A stretch of 39,632 nucleotides of DNA from Pseudomonadota bacterium (GCA_029777935.1 JAKORH010000099.1:1-39632), one strand, 5' to 3'. Shown: positions 16,530-26,332, numbered from the stretch's first letter. Numbers and translations are program-made. Notes: generated by a model from the letters alone, not told the origin.

Positions 16530-17645
16530 ATGCTGATAGGCGTCCCCAGGGAGATCAAGGTCCACGAATATCGCGTCGGCATGACGCCGGCCTCCGTGCG
16601 CGAGGCCGTCACGCACGGGCACAAGGTCATCGTCGAGACCCGGGCGGGCGCAGGCATCGGCGCCAGCGACGACGACTATCGCAAAGCGGGTGCCGGAGTC
16701 GTCGGCTCCGCGGCCGACGTGTTTGCGCGCGCGGACATGATCGTCAAGGTCAAGGAGCCGCAGTCGGTCGAGCGCAAGTCGCTGCGCGAAGGGCAGGTGC
16801 TGTTCACCTACCTGCACCTGGCGCCCGACCCGGAGCAGACGAAGGACCTGATCGCGAGCGGCGCGATCTGCATCGCGTACGAGACGGTCACGTCGCCGAG
16901 CGGCGGGCTGCCGCTGCTCGCGCCGATGAGCGAAGTCGCGGGCCGCCTCGCGGTACAGGCCGGCGCGCGGTGCCTGGAGAAATCCGCGGGCGGCATGGGC
17001 ACGCTGCTGGGCGGAGTGCCGGGTGTGGCTCCCGCGCGCGTCGTGATCCTGGGCGCCGGCGTGGTCGGGACGCATGCCGCGCAGATGGCGGTCGGCAGCG
17101 GCGCGCAGGTGGTCGTGATCGACAAGAGCGCCGACGCGCTGCGGCGGATCGACGCGATGTTCAACGGCCGCGCGATGACGATCTTCTCCAACCAGGACAA
17201 CGTCGAGCGCGAGGTGCAGCGCGCGGACCTCGTGATTTCCGGCGTGCTGATCCCCGGTGCGACCGCGCCGCGGCTGATCACGCGGCCGCTGCTGGCGCGG
17301 ATGAAGCCCGGCTCGGTGATCGTCGACGTGGCGATCGACCAGGGCGGCAGCGTCGAGACGAGCCGCCCGACCACGCACGCCGACCCGACCTACGTAGTCG
17401 ACGACGTCGTGCACTACATGGTCGCCAACATGCCCGGCGCGGTGCCGCGCACCAGCACCTACGCGCTCGCCAACGCGACGCTTCCCTTCACGCTCGCGCT
17501 CGCCGACAAGGGCTGGCGCCAAGCGCTCGCAGACGACCCGCACCTGAAGAACGGGCTCAATGTCGCGGCGGGCAAGGTGACTTGCAGGGCCGTGGCGAAG
17601 GCGCTGGGGTTCAGCTACACGGCGGCGGATGCGGTGGTTGCGTGA
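16530..17645 (+). CDS. ald: Alanine dehydrogenase
   Basis: A 371-residue enzyme, the usual family length. It interconverts L-alanine and pyruvate plus ammonia with NAD. Catalytic residues sit exactly at the family positions: Arg15 (HEYRVG), Lys75 (VKVKEP), His96 (YLHLAPD) and Asp270 (VAIDQGG). The Rossmann motif is GAGVVG (175-180). The ATG at 16530 follows a CCGGAGG ribosome-binding box. A strong hairpin after the stop (17679-17706) looks like its terminator. It could recycle the alanine released by the AEP transaminase encoded about 8 kb away, but it is not in that operon. Confidence 0.95.
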   Translation: MLIGVPREIKVHEYRVGMTPASVREAVTHGHKVIVETRAGAGIGASDDDYRKAGAGVVGSAADVFARADMIVKVKEPQSVERKSLREGQVLFTYLHLAPDPEQTKDLIASGAICIAYETVTSPSGGLPLLAPMSEVAGRLAVQAGARCLEKSAGGMGTLLGGVPGVAPARVVILGAGVVGTHAAQMAVGSGAQVVVIDKSADALRRIDAMFNGRAMTIFSNQDNVEREVQRADLVISGVLIPGATAPRLITRPLLARMKPGSVIVDVAIDQGGSVETSRPTTHADPTYVVDDVVHYMVANMPGAVPRTSTYALANATLPFTLALADKGWRQALADDPHLKNGLNVAAGKVTCRAVAKALGFSYTAADAVVA

Positions 17646-17678
17646 TCGGCAAGGAAGACGAAGGAGCTCGGGTCGCAA

Positions 17679-17706
17679 GACAGGCCCCGCTTCGGCGGGG
17701 CCTGTC
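17679..17706 (+). terminator. Intrinsic terminator after alanine dehydrogenase
   Basis: A 12-base-pair perfect stem (GACAGGCCCCGC / GCGGGGCCTGTC) with a TTCG-type loop, followed by ATCTTT. It lies 34 bases after the stop codon. The T-run is short but the stem is very strong. It also faces the 3' end of the convergent M48 gene and could stop both transcripts. Confidence 0.7.
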
Positions 17707-17840
17707 ATCTTTGCAGTCATCCGTCGAGGGTAGGAGGTTCGAATTCGGCGGCGCGCTCGACGAACGAGCGACCGCTCCGCAGTGAATCCTTTCGAGTCGG
17801 GAAGAGGGCGCGTGCGGCAGAGGGCGGCCGCATGCCAGCG

Positions 17841-19703
17841 CTAGACGACGCGGCTTCCGTCAATCTTCCGCATCTTTTTCCCGATCCCCGCATTCCCCCC
17901 TTCCACGCAGATCACCCCCGCCGGGACGGGAAACGCGACGCCGTCCGCGATCCGCTGCTGCGTTTCGCGCGTCCGCTTCGCACTTGCGAGTGACCACCAC
18001 CGCGTAGTCGTGAATCCGAGCACCAGATGCGGCCGCTCGGGCAGATGCTGCACGCGCTTGCGCACGAGCCACGCCTTGCGCACGCCGGCGACAGCGGCGA
18101 GCTGCTTGCGCAGAGCCGCGACCTGCGCATCGGCGAGTCCGTGCGGCTCGAACGTGTCCTGCGCGGCGATATGACTGCGCTCGGCCTCGGCGAGCTGCTG
18201 CAGCTCCTGCCGCTCGCGCCAGCGCTGGTGCCAGAGCCTGGCGTCGGCGTCGCGGCCGTGCCGCGCGTGGTAGTCGCGCAACGCCGAAGCGCCGGCGGAG
18301 ATCGCGTTGGCGTCGAATTCGATCGAGCGCTCGACGAGAGCGATGCCGGTCGCGTCGTCCCGCTGCAGCAGGCGCGCGCCCAGCGCGAAGCTGGCGGGCG
18401 CGTGCTCGGGGTTCTCCGTGTTCAGCGCACGCAACTGCTCCAGCGCAGCGTCGGCGCCGCCGCCGACCTCTTCGGTCAGGAAGGCGCGTTGCAGGCGGTC
18501 GTCGAACCCGAGCGTGCCCGCGGCCGCGCGCGCGTCCAGTTCCGCCAGGTGCCGGCGGTCTTCCTGCACCTGCTCGTGACGGCGCTCCCACGCGGGTGCG
18601 ATCTTCCGTTGCCAGCGGCGGTCGAACTCCTCGGTGATTGTCGCCAGCGCCGCGCCGAGCAGCCGGTCGGCCGAATCGCCGGGCGCGGGCGGAGCAAGCC
18701 GCGGCTCTTCGCCGATCGCACGCAGGCGGTCGGCGAGCGCGGGGTGCGTGTCGGCGCACGAGGTGGTGCGCGCCATCGCGTCGACGAGCCAGTTCTTCAG
18801 CGCAGCGCGGTCCACGTGCGCGGTCATCGCGCGGCCCATGTCGGCGAACGGGGCGAACTGCGGCTGCGCGTAGTCGGCCGCCTTCTTGTGAAGTTCGGGC
18901 CAGTAGCGCGCCTGCAGGAAGCTGCCCATCACGTTGACCGTGGTCAGCGCGGCTGCGGCGGCAGTCGGCGACGTGAGCCGCACCGAATTGCGATCGGCCT
19001 CGAACTCGTTGGCGCGCGCGAGCGGAAACGACACCGCGTTGAAATACGGCACGAAGCGGTTGAAGAACGGGCGGAACACGAGGCTGCCGGCGGACCGGGC
19101 CTGCGCCAGCATCGCCGCGAGCCGCGCCCACCCGAGCCGCAGCCGGAGCACCCAGTTGCCGAGCCGCGCGTGCCCGCCCGCCAGATGGCCGATTTCGTGC
19201 GCGAGCACCGCGGCGAGCTGCTTGCGGGTGAGCGCCTTCATCAACGGCAGGCCGATGATCAGGTGGTTGACGTGCCAGCCGAGGATGCCGAGCCGCGGCA
19301 CCTGCACGACCGCGGCGTTCAGGTCGTCGGTGATCAGCACGCGGTGGAAGCGCGTACGCACGGCGAGCTCGCGCTGCAGGTTGTCGAGCAACGCGAAGAG
19401 TTCCGGCGCCTCGCGGCGCGAGATTTCGCGGCCGTGCGGCGGCGCGAGCCGGACCCACATCGCGCGCACGACCATCCAGAACAGCACGCCGAACACGATC
19501 GCGAGCTTCGCTCCTGCCGCCGCGGCCTGGGTCACGAGCGCGAGCGAGCCGGCGAACAGCAGCGCGAACAGCGCCAGCACCGCGAGGATGTACGCGTAGC
19601 CGGCAAGCGCGAGCAGCACGACCTTGCGCCGGTACGCGGCCGGGTTGCGGCTCTGTTCGCGCTCCAGGCGCGCGACGAGGGATTCGAACTTTTCGTCGGT
19701 CAT
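17841..19703 (-). CDS. Membrane-anchored M48 family zinc metalloprotease
   Basis: A 620-residue protein. Two membrane helices (about 28-58 and 65-84) are followed by an M48 peptidase domain with zinc motif HEIGH (169-173) and third ligand Glu233 in NEFEAD. A large C-terminal region (about 330-600) rich in Arg/Glu helices follows, with a tetratricopeptide-like stretch near 430-520. M48 enzymes of HtpX/Loiparin type degrade misfolded membrane or envelope proteins. The long C-terminal extension has no function I can name. The ATG at 19703 starts the conserved region; the longer open frame upstream lacks homology. Divergent from the penicillin-binding protein gene. Confidence 0.8.
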   Translation of the reverse strand: MTDEKFESLVARLEREQSRNPAAYRRKVVLLALAGYAYILAVLALFALLFAGSLALVTQAAAAGAKLAIVFGVLFWMVVRAMWVRLAPPHGREISRREAPELFALLDNLQRELAVRTRFHRVLITDDLNAAVVQVPRLGILGWHVNHLIIGLPLMKALTRKQLAAVLAHEIGHLAGGHARLGNWVLRLRLGWARLAAMLAQARSAGSLVFRPFFNRFVPYFNAVSFPLARANEFEADRNSVRLTSPTAAAAALTTVNVMGSFLQARYWPELHKKAADYAQPQFAPFADMGRAMTAHVDRAALKNWLVDAMARTTSCADTHPALADRLRAIGEEPRLAPPAPGDSADRLLGAALATITEEFDRRWQRKIAPAWERRHEQVQEDRRHLAELDARAAAGTLGFDDRLQRAFLTEEVGGGADAALEQLRALNTENPEHAPASFALGARLLQRDDATGIALVERSIEFDANAISAGASALRDYHARHGRDADARLWHQRWRERQELQQLAEAERSHIAAQDTFEPHGLADAQVAALRKQLAAVAGVRKAWLVRKRVQHLPERPHLVLGFTTTRWWSLASAKRTRETQQRIADGVAFPVPAGVICVEGGNAGIGKKMRKIDGSRVV

Positions 19704-19911
19704 GGATCGGGGCTGGAATTGCGCCGTCGTCGATCGTAGCCAGCGCCCGATGCGGCGAGAACCGAGCGATCGGTTGATGCATACGGGAATGGCACTACCG
19801 CATTCCTCTTTCCGCGGCCCCCTTTCCTCCGGAAGCGACGGCCGCCTCACGCATGCGGATGACGCAGCAACGGGTGAATCGCGGCGCGGATGGCGAAGGT
19901 AACCTTGACGC

Positions 19912-22206
19912 ATGCGCGAAAGACTGCAGGCGCTGAACGCGAGGCTGCTGCGGCCGCTGGCAGGGCACGTCGCCCGGTACGCGCGCGAGCTCTTCGGGCG
20001 GCCGACGCCGCCGCTGCGGCGGGCGCGGATCGCAGCGCTCGCGGCCGTGCTCGCTGCCGCGGGCGGCGCGTTCGCGCTGCTCTTGTACGCGCTCGCGCTG
20101 GTTCCGTTCACGCCGGCGATCGACGGCAGGACCGACGCGGTGCTGGCCGCGCGCGACGTGAAGCCGAGCGTGCTGCTGGCGGCCGACGGCACGGTGATCG
20201 CGCGCTTTCGCCGCGCGAACCAGGAGTGGATTGCGCTCGACCGCGTGCCGCAGCACGTGATCGATACGCTGATCGCCACCGAGGACCGCCGCTTCTACGA
20301 GCACGGCGGCGTCGACTGGCGGCGCGCGTTCGCCTCTGTGTTCCACACGCTCGGCGGCGATCGCCAGGGCGGCTCGACGCTCACGCAGCAGCTCGCGCGC
20401 AACCTGTTCCCGGAGAGGATCGGCCGCAGCGCGACGATCACGCGCAAGCTCAAGGAGATGATCACCGCGCTGAAGATCGAGGCGCACTACTCGAAGCGGC
20501 AGATCCTCGAAAGCTACCTGAACAGCATCCCGTTCCTGTACAACGCGGTCGGCATCGAGATGGCGTCGCGCACGTATTTCGACAAGCCGGCGGCGAAACT
20601 CGACCTGCTCCAGGGCGCCACGCTGGTCGGCATGCTGAAGGGCACCAGCACCTACAACCCGGTTCAGAACCCCGAGCGGGCGAGGGCGCGCCGCAACGTG
20701 GTGCTGGCGCAGCTCGTCAAGTACGGCAAGCTGCCGCAGAAGACGTACGACATCCTGGCGCGGCGGCCGTTGCGGATCGACTTCGTGCGCCAGGACCTGG
20801 ACGACGACATCGCGCCGCATTTCGCCGAGGCCGCGCGCCGCATGGCGCAGGCGGTCGTCGAGCCGCTCGGCTTCGACCTGCTGGCCGACGGCGTCGTGAT
20901 CCAGTCCACGCTCGACCCCAGGCTGCAGCGGCTGGCGGAGGCCGCGGTCGCGCGGCAGATGGATGCGCTGCAGGCGGTGGCCGACGTCGAATGGAGCGCA
21001 GCCGGCGGCCGGCTGCTGGCCACGCGCACCGAGCCGTACGTGAAGGCGCAGGCGAAGGCGAAGCCGTTCGCGTACTGGTGGGCCACGCACGAGGATCTGG
21101 TCGACGCGTTCATCCGCGAATCACCCGAGTTCGCGCAGCGCGTAGAGGCCGGTGCGCGCGCGCAGGAAGCGCTCGACGCGCTGCGCGCCGACCGCGCGTT
21201 CATGGAAACCCTGCGCGAGCGCAAGACGCGACTCGAAGCGGGGCTGGTCGCGATCGAACCCGTCAGTGGCCGCGTGCGCGCCTGGGTCGGCAGCCGCGAC
21301 TTCGCGCTCGACCGCTACGACCACGTGCAGCAGGCGCGCCGGCAGCCCGGCTCGACCTTCAAGCCGTTCGTCTACGGCGCGGCGCTCGAAGCGGGCGTGA
21401 GCCCGACACGCAGCTTCACCGCGAGCCGCGTGGCGCTGCGGATGCCGAACGGCGAGAAGTGGAAGCCGCGCGACAGCGGCGAGGCGAGCGACGCCGACGG
21501 CGAGCTGACGCTGACCGACGGACTCGTGTATTCGCGCAACACGGTGGCCGCGCAGCTCGTCAACGAGATCGGCGCGCGGCCGGTGGCGGATTTCGCGCGC
21601 CGCGCGGGCGTGCGCACGAGCGAACTGGACGTGGTGCCGTCGCTGGCGCTCGGCACCAGTCCCGTGTCGTTGCTCGAGATGGTCAGCGGCTACGCGACGA
21701 TCGCCGCCCAGGGCCAGTACCGCACGCCGCTGCTGGTCACGCGCATCACCGACCGCAACGGCGCAGTGATCGCGCAGTTCGATTCGGCGCCGCAGCCCGC
21801 GGTCAAGCCGGACGTGGCGATCGAGCTGATCGACATGATGCGCGGCGTGGTCGATCGCGGCACCGGCCGCGCGGTGCGCGAGACCTGGGGGCTGCGCGGC
21901 GACGTGGCCGGCAAGACCGGCACCACGCAGAACAACTCCGACGGGTGGTTCATCCTGATGCACCCGCAGCTCGCGGTCGGCGCCTGGGTCGGCTTCAATG
22001 ACCCGCGCGTAACGATCCGCAGCGACTACTGGGGCCAGGGCGGGCACAACGCGGTGAACCTTGTCGGTGACCTGATGGCGCAGGCGATGGCTGCAGGCAA
22101 GGTCGATGCGCAGGCCGAGTTCCCGCGGCCGCCGGCGCCGGACCTGCCGGCGGTGTTCGCGCGCATCGGGGCGACGCTGCGCAAGTGGTTCGGCTTCGGC
22201 GGCTGA
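19912..22206 (+). CDS. Bifunctional penicillin-binding protein, class A (PBP1-type)
   Basis: A 764-residue peptidoglycan synthase. A short cytosolic part and one membrane helix (about 38-66) lead into a glycosyltransferase (GT51) domain with catalytic Glu124 (EDRRFYEHGGVD) and GGSTLTQQLARN (153-164). The transpeptidase domain has STFK (481-484), SRN (541-543) and KTGT (668-671). All three active-site motifs are intact, so it should polymerise and crosslink the cell wall. A charged insert at about 360-440 separates the domains. It is shorter than E. coli PBP1a. Repeat A4 follows immediately after the stop. Confidence 0.93.
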   Translation: MRERLQALNARLLRPLAGHVARYARELFGRPTPPLRRARIAALAAVLAAAGGAFALLLYALALVPFTPAIDGRTDAVLAARDVKPSVLLAADGTVIARFRRANQEWIALDRVPQHVIDTLIATEDRRFYEHGGVDWRRAFASVFHTLGGDRQGGSTLTQQLARNLFPERIGRSATITRKLKEMITALKIEAHYSKRQILESYLNSIPFLYNAVGIEMASRTYFDKPAAKLDLLQGATLVGMLKGTSTYNPVQNPERARARRNVVLAQLVKYGKLPQKTYDILARRPLRIDFVRQDLDDDIAPHFAEAARRMAQAVVEPLGFDLLADGVVIQSTLDPRLQRLAEAAVARQMDALQAVADVEWSAAGGRLLATRTEPYVKAQAKAKPFAYWWATHEDLVDAFIRESPEFAQRVEAGARAQEALDALRADRAFMETLRERKTRLEAGLVAIEPVSGRVRAWVGSRDFALDRYDHVQQARRQPGSTFKPFVYGAALEAGVSPTRSFTASRVALRMPNGEKWKPRDSGEASDADGELTLTDGLVYSRNTVAAQLVNEIGARPVADFARRAGVRTSELDVVPSLALGTSPVSLLEMVSGYATIAAQGQYRTPLLVTRITDRNGAVIAQFDSAPQPAVKPDVAIELIDMMRGVVDRGTGRAVRETWGLRGDVAGKTGTTQNNSDGWFILMHPQLAVGAWVGFNDPRVTIRSDYWGQGGHNAVNLVGDLMAQAMAAGKVDAQAEFPRPPAPDLPAVFARIGATLRKWFGFGG

Positions 22207-22207
22207 C

Positions 22208-22232
22208 GTCACCCCGGCCGCGCCGGGGCGAC
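22208..22232. repeat. Family A single hairpin (copy A4)
   Basis: A 25-base half unit, GTCACCCCGGCCGCGCCGGGGCGAC, one base after the penicillin-binding protein stop. The position suggests it helps end or protect that transcript. Confidence 0.75.
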
Positions 22233-22307
22233 AAGCACGCGCGTTATGCTCGCGCCCGCCGCGCGCGATGCGCTCGCGCGGGCAACCCCTGATCCGCCCG
22301 CGCCGCC

Positions 22308-23159
22308 TTGACGCTCACCGTCTCCCTCGCCGTCCTGCTCGCCGCGCTGCTGCACGCGAGCTGGAACGCGATGATCAAGGGCAGTCGCGACGTGCTGCTC
22401 GACACCGCGGGGATCGTCCTCGGCGCCGGCATCGTGGCACTGCCAGCGCTTTTCGTCGTCGCGTCGCCGCCGCCGGCGGCATGGCCGTATCTCGGCGCGT
22501 CGCTGACGATCCATCTCGCGTATTACTACCTGATGGTCAACGCGTACCGCGTCGGCGACCTGACGCTGGTGTACCCGCTGATGCGCGGCGTGGCGCCGCT
22601 GATCACGGGCGCCGCGGGCATTGTCGTTCTGCGCGAACTGCCAGGCGCGCTCGGCTGGCTGGGCATGCTGCTGATCTCCGGCGGCGTGTTCCTGCTGGCG
22701 TTCCGCACGCTCGGGCACGCTCCATCGTTTGCCAACGAAGGGGCCGCGATCGGCTTCGCGCTGTCGAATGCCGCGGTGATCGCCTCCTACACGCTGGTAG
22801 ACGGCAAGGGGGCGCGCGTGGCGGGCGACGCATGGGGCTACATCACCTGGCTGTTCGTGCTGGACGCGGCTCCGTTCAGCCTCTACATGCTCGCGCGGCA
22901 TCGCGCGCGCTTCGGCGCGTACCTGCGGCAGAACGCGGGGCGTGGCCTGTTCGGCGGCGGGCTGTCGGCCGCGGCGTACGCGATCTCGGTGTGGGCGATG
23001 ACGCAGGCGCCGGTGGCGCTGGTGGCTTCGCTGCGCGAAACCTCGGTGCTGTTCGCCACGCTGATCGGCGCGGGCGTGCTGAAGGAGCACCTGTCGCCGC
23101 GCCGCTGGGCCGGCGTGTGCGCGGTGGTGGTCGGCGTGATCGCTCTGAAAGCGGCGTGA
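22308..23159 (+). CDS. EamA/DMT-family transporter
   Basis: A 283-residue membrane protein with about ten hydrophobic helices and the internal duplication of the drug/metabolite transporter family (EamA). The N-terminus LLHASWNAMIKGS and the second-half start SYTLVDGKGAR are typical. These carriers export amino acids or other small metabolites. The start is TTG at 22308, because no in-frame ATG or GTG precedes the first helix; this start is uncertain. It lies between the penicillin-binding protein and the alpha/beta hydrolase on the same strand. Confidence 0.8.
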   Translation: MTLTVSLAVLLAALLHASWNAMIKGSRDVLLDTAGIVLGAGIVALPALFVVASPPPAAWPYLGASLTIHLAYYYLMVNAYRVGDLTLVYPLMRGVAPLITGAAGIVVLRELPGALGWLGMLLISGGVFLLAFRTLGHAPSFANEGAAIGFALSNAAVIASYTLVDGKGARVAGDAWGYITWLFVLDAAPFSLYMLARHRARFGAYLRQNAGRGLFGGGLSAAAYAISVWAMTQAPVALVASLRETSVLFATLIGAGVLKEHLSPRRWAGVCAVVVGVIALKAA

Positions 23160-23205
23160 TCTGCTACCTTCCGCCGCACCGAAAGGTGCACGGGGAGGCG
23201 GTGCG

Positions 23206-24066
23206 TTGAACAAGAAGACCTCGCGTGAGCGGCGACCGCAGCGGCCCGTGCGCGACGCCGCGCGGCTGGCGCAGGAAGCGGCGGCGATCCAGCGGGCGAT
23301 CGAGTGGGAGCGCGCGGCAATCGGGGCGCCGTCGCTGTGGATGATGGCGCTCGAATGGCGCGCGCCGATCGAATACGGCGCGCTGGTCGCCGCGCTGCCG
23401 TGGCTGAACCGCGCGCCGGCAGGCGACGGGCACAGCGTGCTGGTGATTCCGGGCCTGGTCGCCGGCGATCTGTCGACGGCGGCGTTGCGCGGGTTCCTGC
23501 GCGGACGCGGCTACGATGTACACGGCTGGCAGCAGGGTTTGAACCTCGGGGCGCGGCCCGGCGTGATCGAGGCGTGCCTGGCGCACGTCGTGCACCTGGC
23601 GGAGAAATCGAAGCGCAAGGTGAGCCTGATCGGATGGAGCCTCGGCGGCATCTACGCGCGCGAGATCGCGAAGGACCTGCCCGATCTCGTGCGCTGCGTG
23701 ATCACGCTCGGCACGCCGTTCAACGGCCACGCACGCGCCAACAACGCGTGGCGGCTGTACGAATTCGCCGCCGGGCACGCGATCGACGATCACCCGCGCG
23801 CGCCGCACTTGCACCGCAAGCCGCCGGTGCCGACTACGTCGGTCTACAGCCGCAGCGACGGCGTGGTCGCGTGGCAAAGCTGCATCAACGACTCGCACCC
23901 GCACGCGGAGAACATCGAGGTCGTCGCCAGCCACTTCGGCATCGGCATGAATCCGGCGGCGCTGTACGCGATCGCGGACCGGCTGGCGCAGACGGAGGAC
24001 GGCTGGGAACCGTTTCGCCGCGAAGGCTGGCGCGCGCTGGTCTTTCCCGCGCCGCCGCAGCGATGA
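23206..24066 (+). CDS. Alpha/beta hydrolase (lipase-like)
   Basis: A 286-residue hydrolase. The nucleophile elbow is GWSLGG with Ser145, the acid is probably Asp218 (SRSDGVV), and the base is His243 (ASHFGIG). The segment HSVLVIPGLVAGD (76-88) forms the oxyanion strand. A basic, non-hydrophobic N-terminal stretch argues for a cytoplasmic enzyme. The family acts on esters or polyesters; the fold resembles PHB depolymerase/lipase relatives. The start is TTG at 23206 behind a GGGGAGG box. Not in an obvious operon with the next hydrolase, 125 bases away. Confidence 0.82.
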   Translation: MNKKTSRERRPQRPVRDAARLAQEAAAIQRAIEWERAAIGAPSLWMMALEWRAPIEYGALVAALPWLNRAPAGDGHSVLVIPGLVAGDLSTAALRGFLRGRGYDVHGWQQGLNLGARPGVIEACLAHVVHLAEKSKRKVSLIGWSLGGIYAREIAKDLPDLVRCVITLGTPFNGHARANNAWRLYEFAAGHAIDDHPRAPHLHRKPPVPTTSVYSRSDGVVAWQSCINDSHPHAENIEVVASHFGIGMNPAALYAIADRLAQTEDGWEPFRREGWRALVFPAPPQR

Positions 24067-24119
24067 GAAGGAGTGAAGATTTCGTCGCGAGCGGCCCGAG
24101 GTCGCGCCGAGCAGCGGAC

Positions 24120-24137
24120 CTGTACAGAGTCGTACAG
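24120..24137. promoter_or_regulatory. Short inverted repeat upstream of the second hydrolase
   Basis: CTGTAC-AGAGTC-GTACAG, a perfect 6-base inverted repeat with a 6-base spacer, 54 bases before the ATG at 24192. It might be an operator. It does not fit the LexA box, because CTGT and ACAG are separated by ten bases instead of eight. Confidence 0.25.
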
Positions 24138-24191
24138 CGAGCAGCGCAGGCGCGAGATCGGGACGCGCAGTAGAAAGATTCACACCTTCTG

Positions 24192-25136
24192 ATGCCGAGC
24201 GTCGCCGCCAACGGTATCCGCATCGAGTACGAGTCGCATGGCGACCCGGCGCGGCCCGTGATCCTGCTGATCATGGGGCTGGGCATGCAACTCGTCGCTT
24301 GGCCGGAGGAATTGGTCGGCGCGCTCGCCGGGCGCGGCTTTCGCGTGGTGCGCTTCGACAACCGCGACGCCGGGCTGTCGACGCAGTTCGACCACTTGCC
24401 GGCGGGGCCGCTCGCGACGGCGTTCATGCGCAGCATGTTCGGCTGGCCGGTGACCGCACCGTACAAGCTCGACGACATGGCGGCCGACACGATCGGGTTG
24501 CTCGACGCCCTCGGCATCGCGCGCGCGCACGTGGTCGGTGCGTCGATGGGCGGGATGATCGCGCAGCTCATCGCGATCCGGCATCCGGAGCGCGTGCAGT
24601 CGCTCACGTCGATGATGTCGAGCTCCGGCGCGCGCAGCCTGCCACAGCCGAAGTACGACGCCTTCTTTGCGCTGATCAGGCGCCCCAAGCGTGGCGCCGG
24701 CCTCGACGATCTCGTCCAGCACTACGTGAACCTGTTCAACGTGATCGGCAGTCCCGCCTACCCGACGCCGCTGCCGCTGCTGCAGGAGCGGTTGCGGAGC
24801 AGCCTGGCGCGCGCGAATCGGCCGCTGGGCACGCTGCGGCAGATGCTCGCGATCCTCGCTTCCGGCAGCCGCTCGCACCTGCTGCCGCGAATAATCGCGC
24901 CGACGCTGGTGATCCACGGCGATGCCGATCCGCTGGTGCCGGTCGCCCATGGCGAGGACACCGCGGCCAAGATCCCCGGCGCGACGCTGAAGGTGATCCA
25001 CGGCATGGGCCACGACCTGCCACCCGCACTGCTGCCGGAACTGAGCGAGTTGATCGCGACGCATTGCACGGCTGCAGACGCCGTCGCCCCGGCGAAGGCC
25101 GGGGCCCAATCACCAACGTCACCACCGACAAATTAG
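24192..25136 (+). CDS. Alpha/beta hydrolase
   Basis: A 314-residue hydrolase. Ser118 lies in GASMGG, the acid is Asp244 or Asp246 (HGDADPLVP), and the base is His274 (HGMGHDLPP). FDNRDAGLST (55-64) is typical of the esterase/epoxide-hydrolase-like group. The last residues, from Val298 on (VAPAKAGAQ), are encoded by repeat A5, which has invaded or extended the 3' end. The catalytic core is complete before that point. Convergent with phnW. No partner indicates a substrate. Confidence 0.82.
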   Translation: MPSVAANGIRIEYESHGDPARPVILLIMGLGMQLVAWPEELVGALAGRGFRVVRFDNRDAGLSTQFDHLPAGPLATAFMRSMFGWPVTAPYKLDDMAADTIGLLDALGIARAHVVGASMGGMIAQLIAIRHPERVQSLTSMMSSSGARSLPQPKYDAFFALIRRPKRGAGLDDLVQHYVNLFNVIGSPAYPTPLPLLQERLRSSLARANRPLGTLRQMLAILASGSRSHLLPRIIAPTLVIHGDADPLVPVAHGEDTAAKIPGATLKVIHGMGHDLPPALLPELSELIATHCTAADAVAPAKAGAQSPTSPPTN

Positions 25137-25159
25137 GCCCCGGCCTTCGCCGGGGCGAC
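25083..25159. repeat. Family A two-hairpin inverted repeat (copy A5)
   Basis: A 77-base copy with GTCGCCCCGGC and GCCGGGGCGAC ends, lying across the 3' end of the hydrolase gene and 5 bases from the phnW stop. It provides the hydrolase stop codon within its spacer and could terminate both convergent transcripts. Confidence 0.85.
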
Positions 25160-25163
25160 GAAG

Positions 25164-26300
25164 CTAGGCCGCGCGCCGAATCGCCGGCGCCGCGCTGCGG
25201 ATGCCCATGTCCTTCAGCGTCTCCGCGACCGCGCTCACCACGTTGCGCATCTCGTTGGCATCGATCGCGCCGATGCAGCCGACGCGGAAGGTCTCGACCT
25301 GAGTAAGTTTTCCCGGGTACAGGATGTAGCCGCGGCTGCGCGTCTTCGCGTAGAAGGTCTTGAAGTCGTACGCCGGATCGCCCGGCGCATGAAAGGTCAC
25401 GATGATCGGCGCCTGCACCTCGGGGCGCAGATAAGGCTGGAAGCCGAGCGCGCGCATGCCGTCGATCAACGTCGCGCAGTTGCCTGCGTAGCGTGCGCCG
25501 CGCGCCGGCTGCCCGCCCTCGGCCTTGAACTGGTCGACGGCGGCGCGCAGCGCGGCGACCACGTGCGTCGGCGGCGTGTAGCGCCACTGGGTCGTCTTCT
25601 GCATGTACGCGTACTGGTCGGCGAGATCCATGGCCAGCGAATGCGAATTGCCGGCGCAGCTTTCGACGACCGACCTCTTCATGATCACGAAGCCGATCCC
25701 GGGCACGCCTTCCAGGCACTTGCCGCTGGCGGCGATCAGCGCGTCGAACGGCGCGTCCGCAACCGAGATCGGCAGCGCGCCGAACGAGCTCATCGCATCG
25801 ACGATCAGCCCTTTGCCCAGCCGCTTGCAGGCCTGCGCGATGCCGGCGAGATCGTTGAGCAGCCCCGCGCCCGTCTCGCAATGCACCTGCGCCACGTGCG
25901 TGATCGAGGGATCGGCTCGCAACGCGGCCTCGATGAACGCAGTGGTCACCGGCTGATCTTCGGCCACCGGCAGGTCAACGACCGCGCGGTTCAGGTACTT
26001 GCAGATCTTCACGATCCGCGCGCAGTACGCGCCGTTGTTCGGCACCAGGATCCTGCCCTGCCGCGGCACTACGTTGCCGATGGCCGCCTCGACCGAGAAC
26101 GTGCCGCTGCCCTGCAGCGGCACGCAGACGTATTCCGTGCCGCCGCCGACGATGTCCACGAGATCGCGACACAGCGACAGCGTGATCTGGTTGAACGCCG
26201 CGTCCCACGAGCCCCAGTCGCGCAGCATCGCCTGCCTGGTTTCGAGCGAGGTCGTCAGCGGACCGGGGGTGAGCAGGATCGGATCGTTGCCGCGAATCAT
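25164..26300 (-). CDS. phnW: 2-Aminoethylphosphonate-pyruvate transaminase
   Basis: A 378-residue class V PLP enzyme. It converts AEP plus pyruvate to phosphonoacetaldehyde plus L-alanine. The N-terminus [22 protein letters not shown] (61-72) and the PLP-binding lysine Lys194 in [11 protein letters not shown], the same number as in Salmonella PhnW, identify it. Last gene of the minus-strand phn operon, 32 bases after phnX, with which it forms the classical PhnWX route. A purifying trace of other substrates is not visible. Regulation is probably through the operon's GntR protein. Confidence 0.95.
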   Translation of the reverse strand: MIRGNDPILLTPGPLTTSLETRQAMLRDWGSWDAAFNQITLSLCRDLVDIVGGGTEYVCVPLQGSGTFSVEAAIGNVVPRQGRILVPNNGAYCARIVKICKYLNRAVVDLPVAEDQPVTTAFIEAALRADPSITHVAQVHCETGAGLLNDLAGIAQACKRLGKGLIVDAMSSFGALPISVADAPFDALIAASGKCLEGVPGIGFVIMKRSVVESCAGNSHSLAMDLADQYAYMQKTTQWRYTPPTHVVAALRAAVDQFKAEGGQPARGARYAGNCATLIDGMRALGFQPYLRPEVQAPIIVTFHAPGDPAYDFKTFYAKTRSRGYILYPGKLTQVETFRVGCIGAIDANEMRNVVSAVAETLKDMGIRSAAPAIRRAA

Positions 26301-26332
26301 GGCGTGCCTCCGGGACGGATCGATCGAAATTC

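Noticed and set aside
24120..24137. LexA (SOS) box
   Set aside because: CTGT and ACAG are ten bases apart; the LexA site needs eight.
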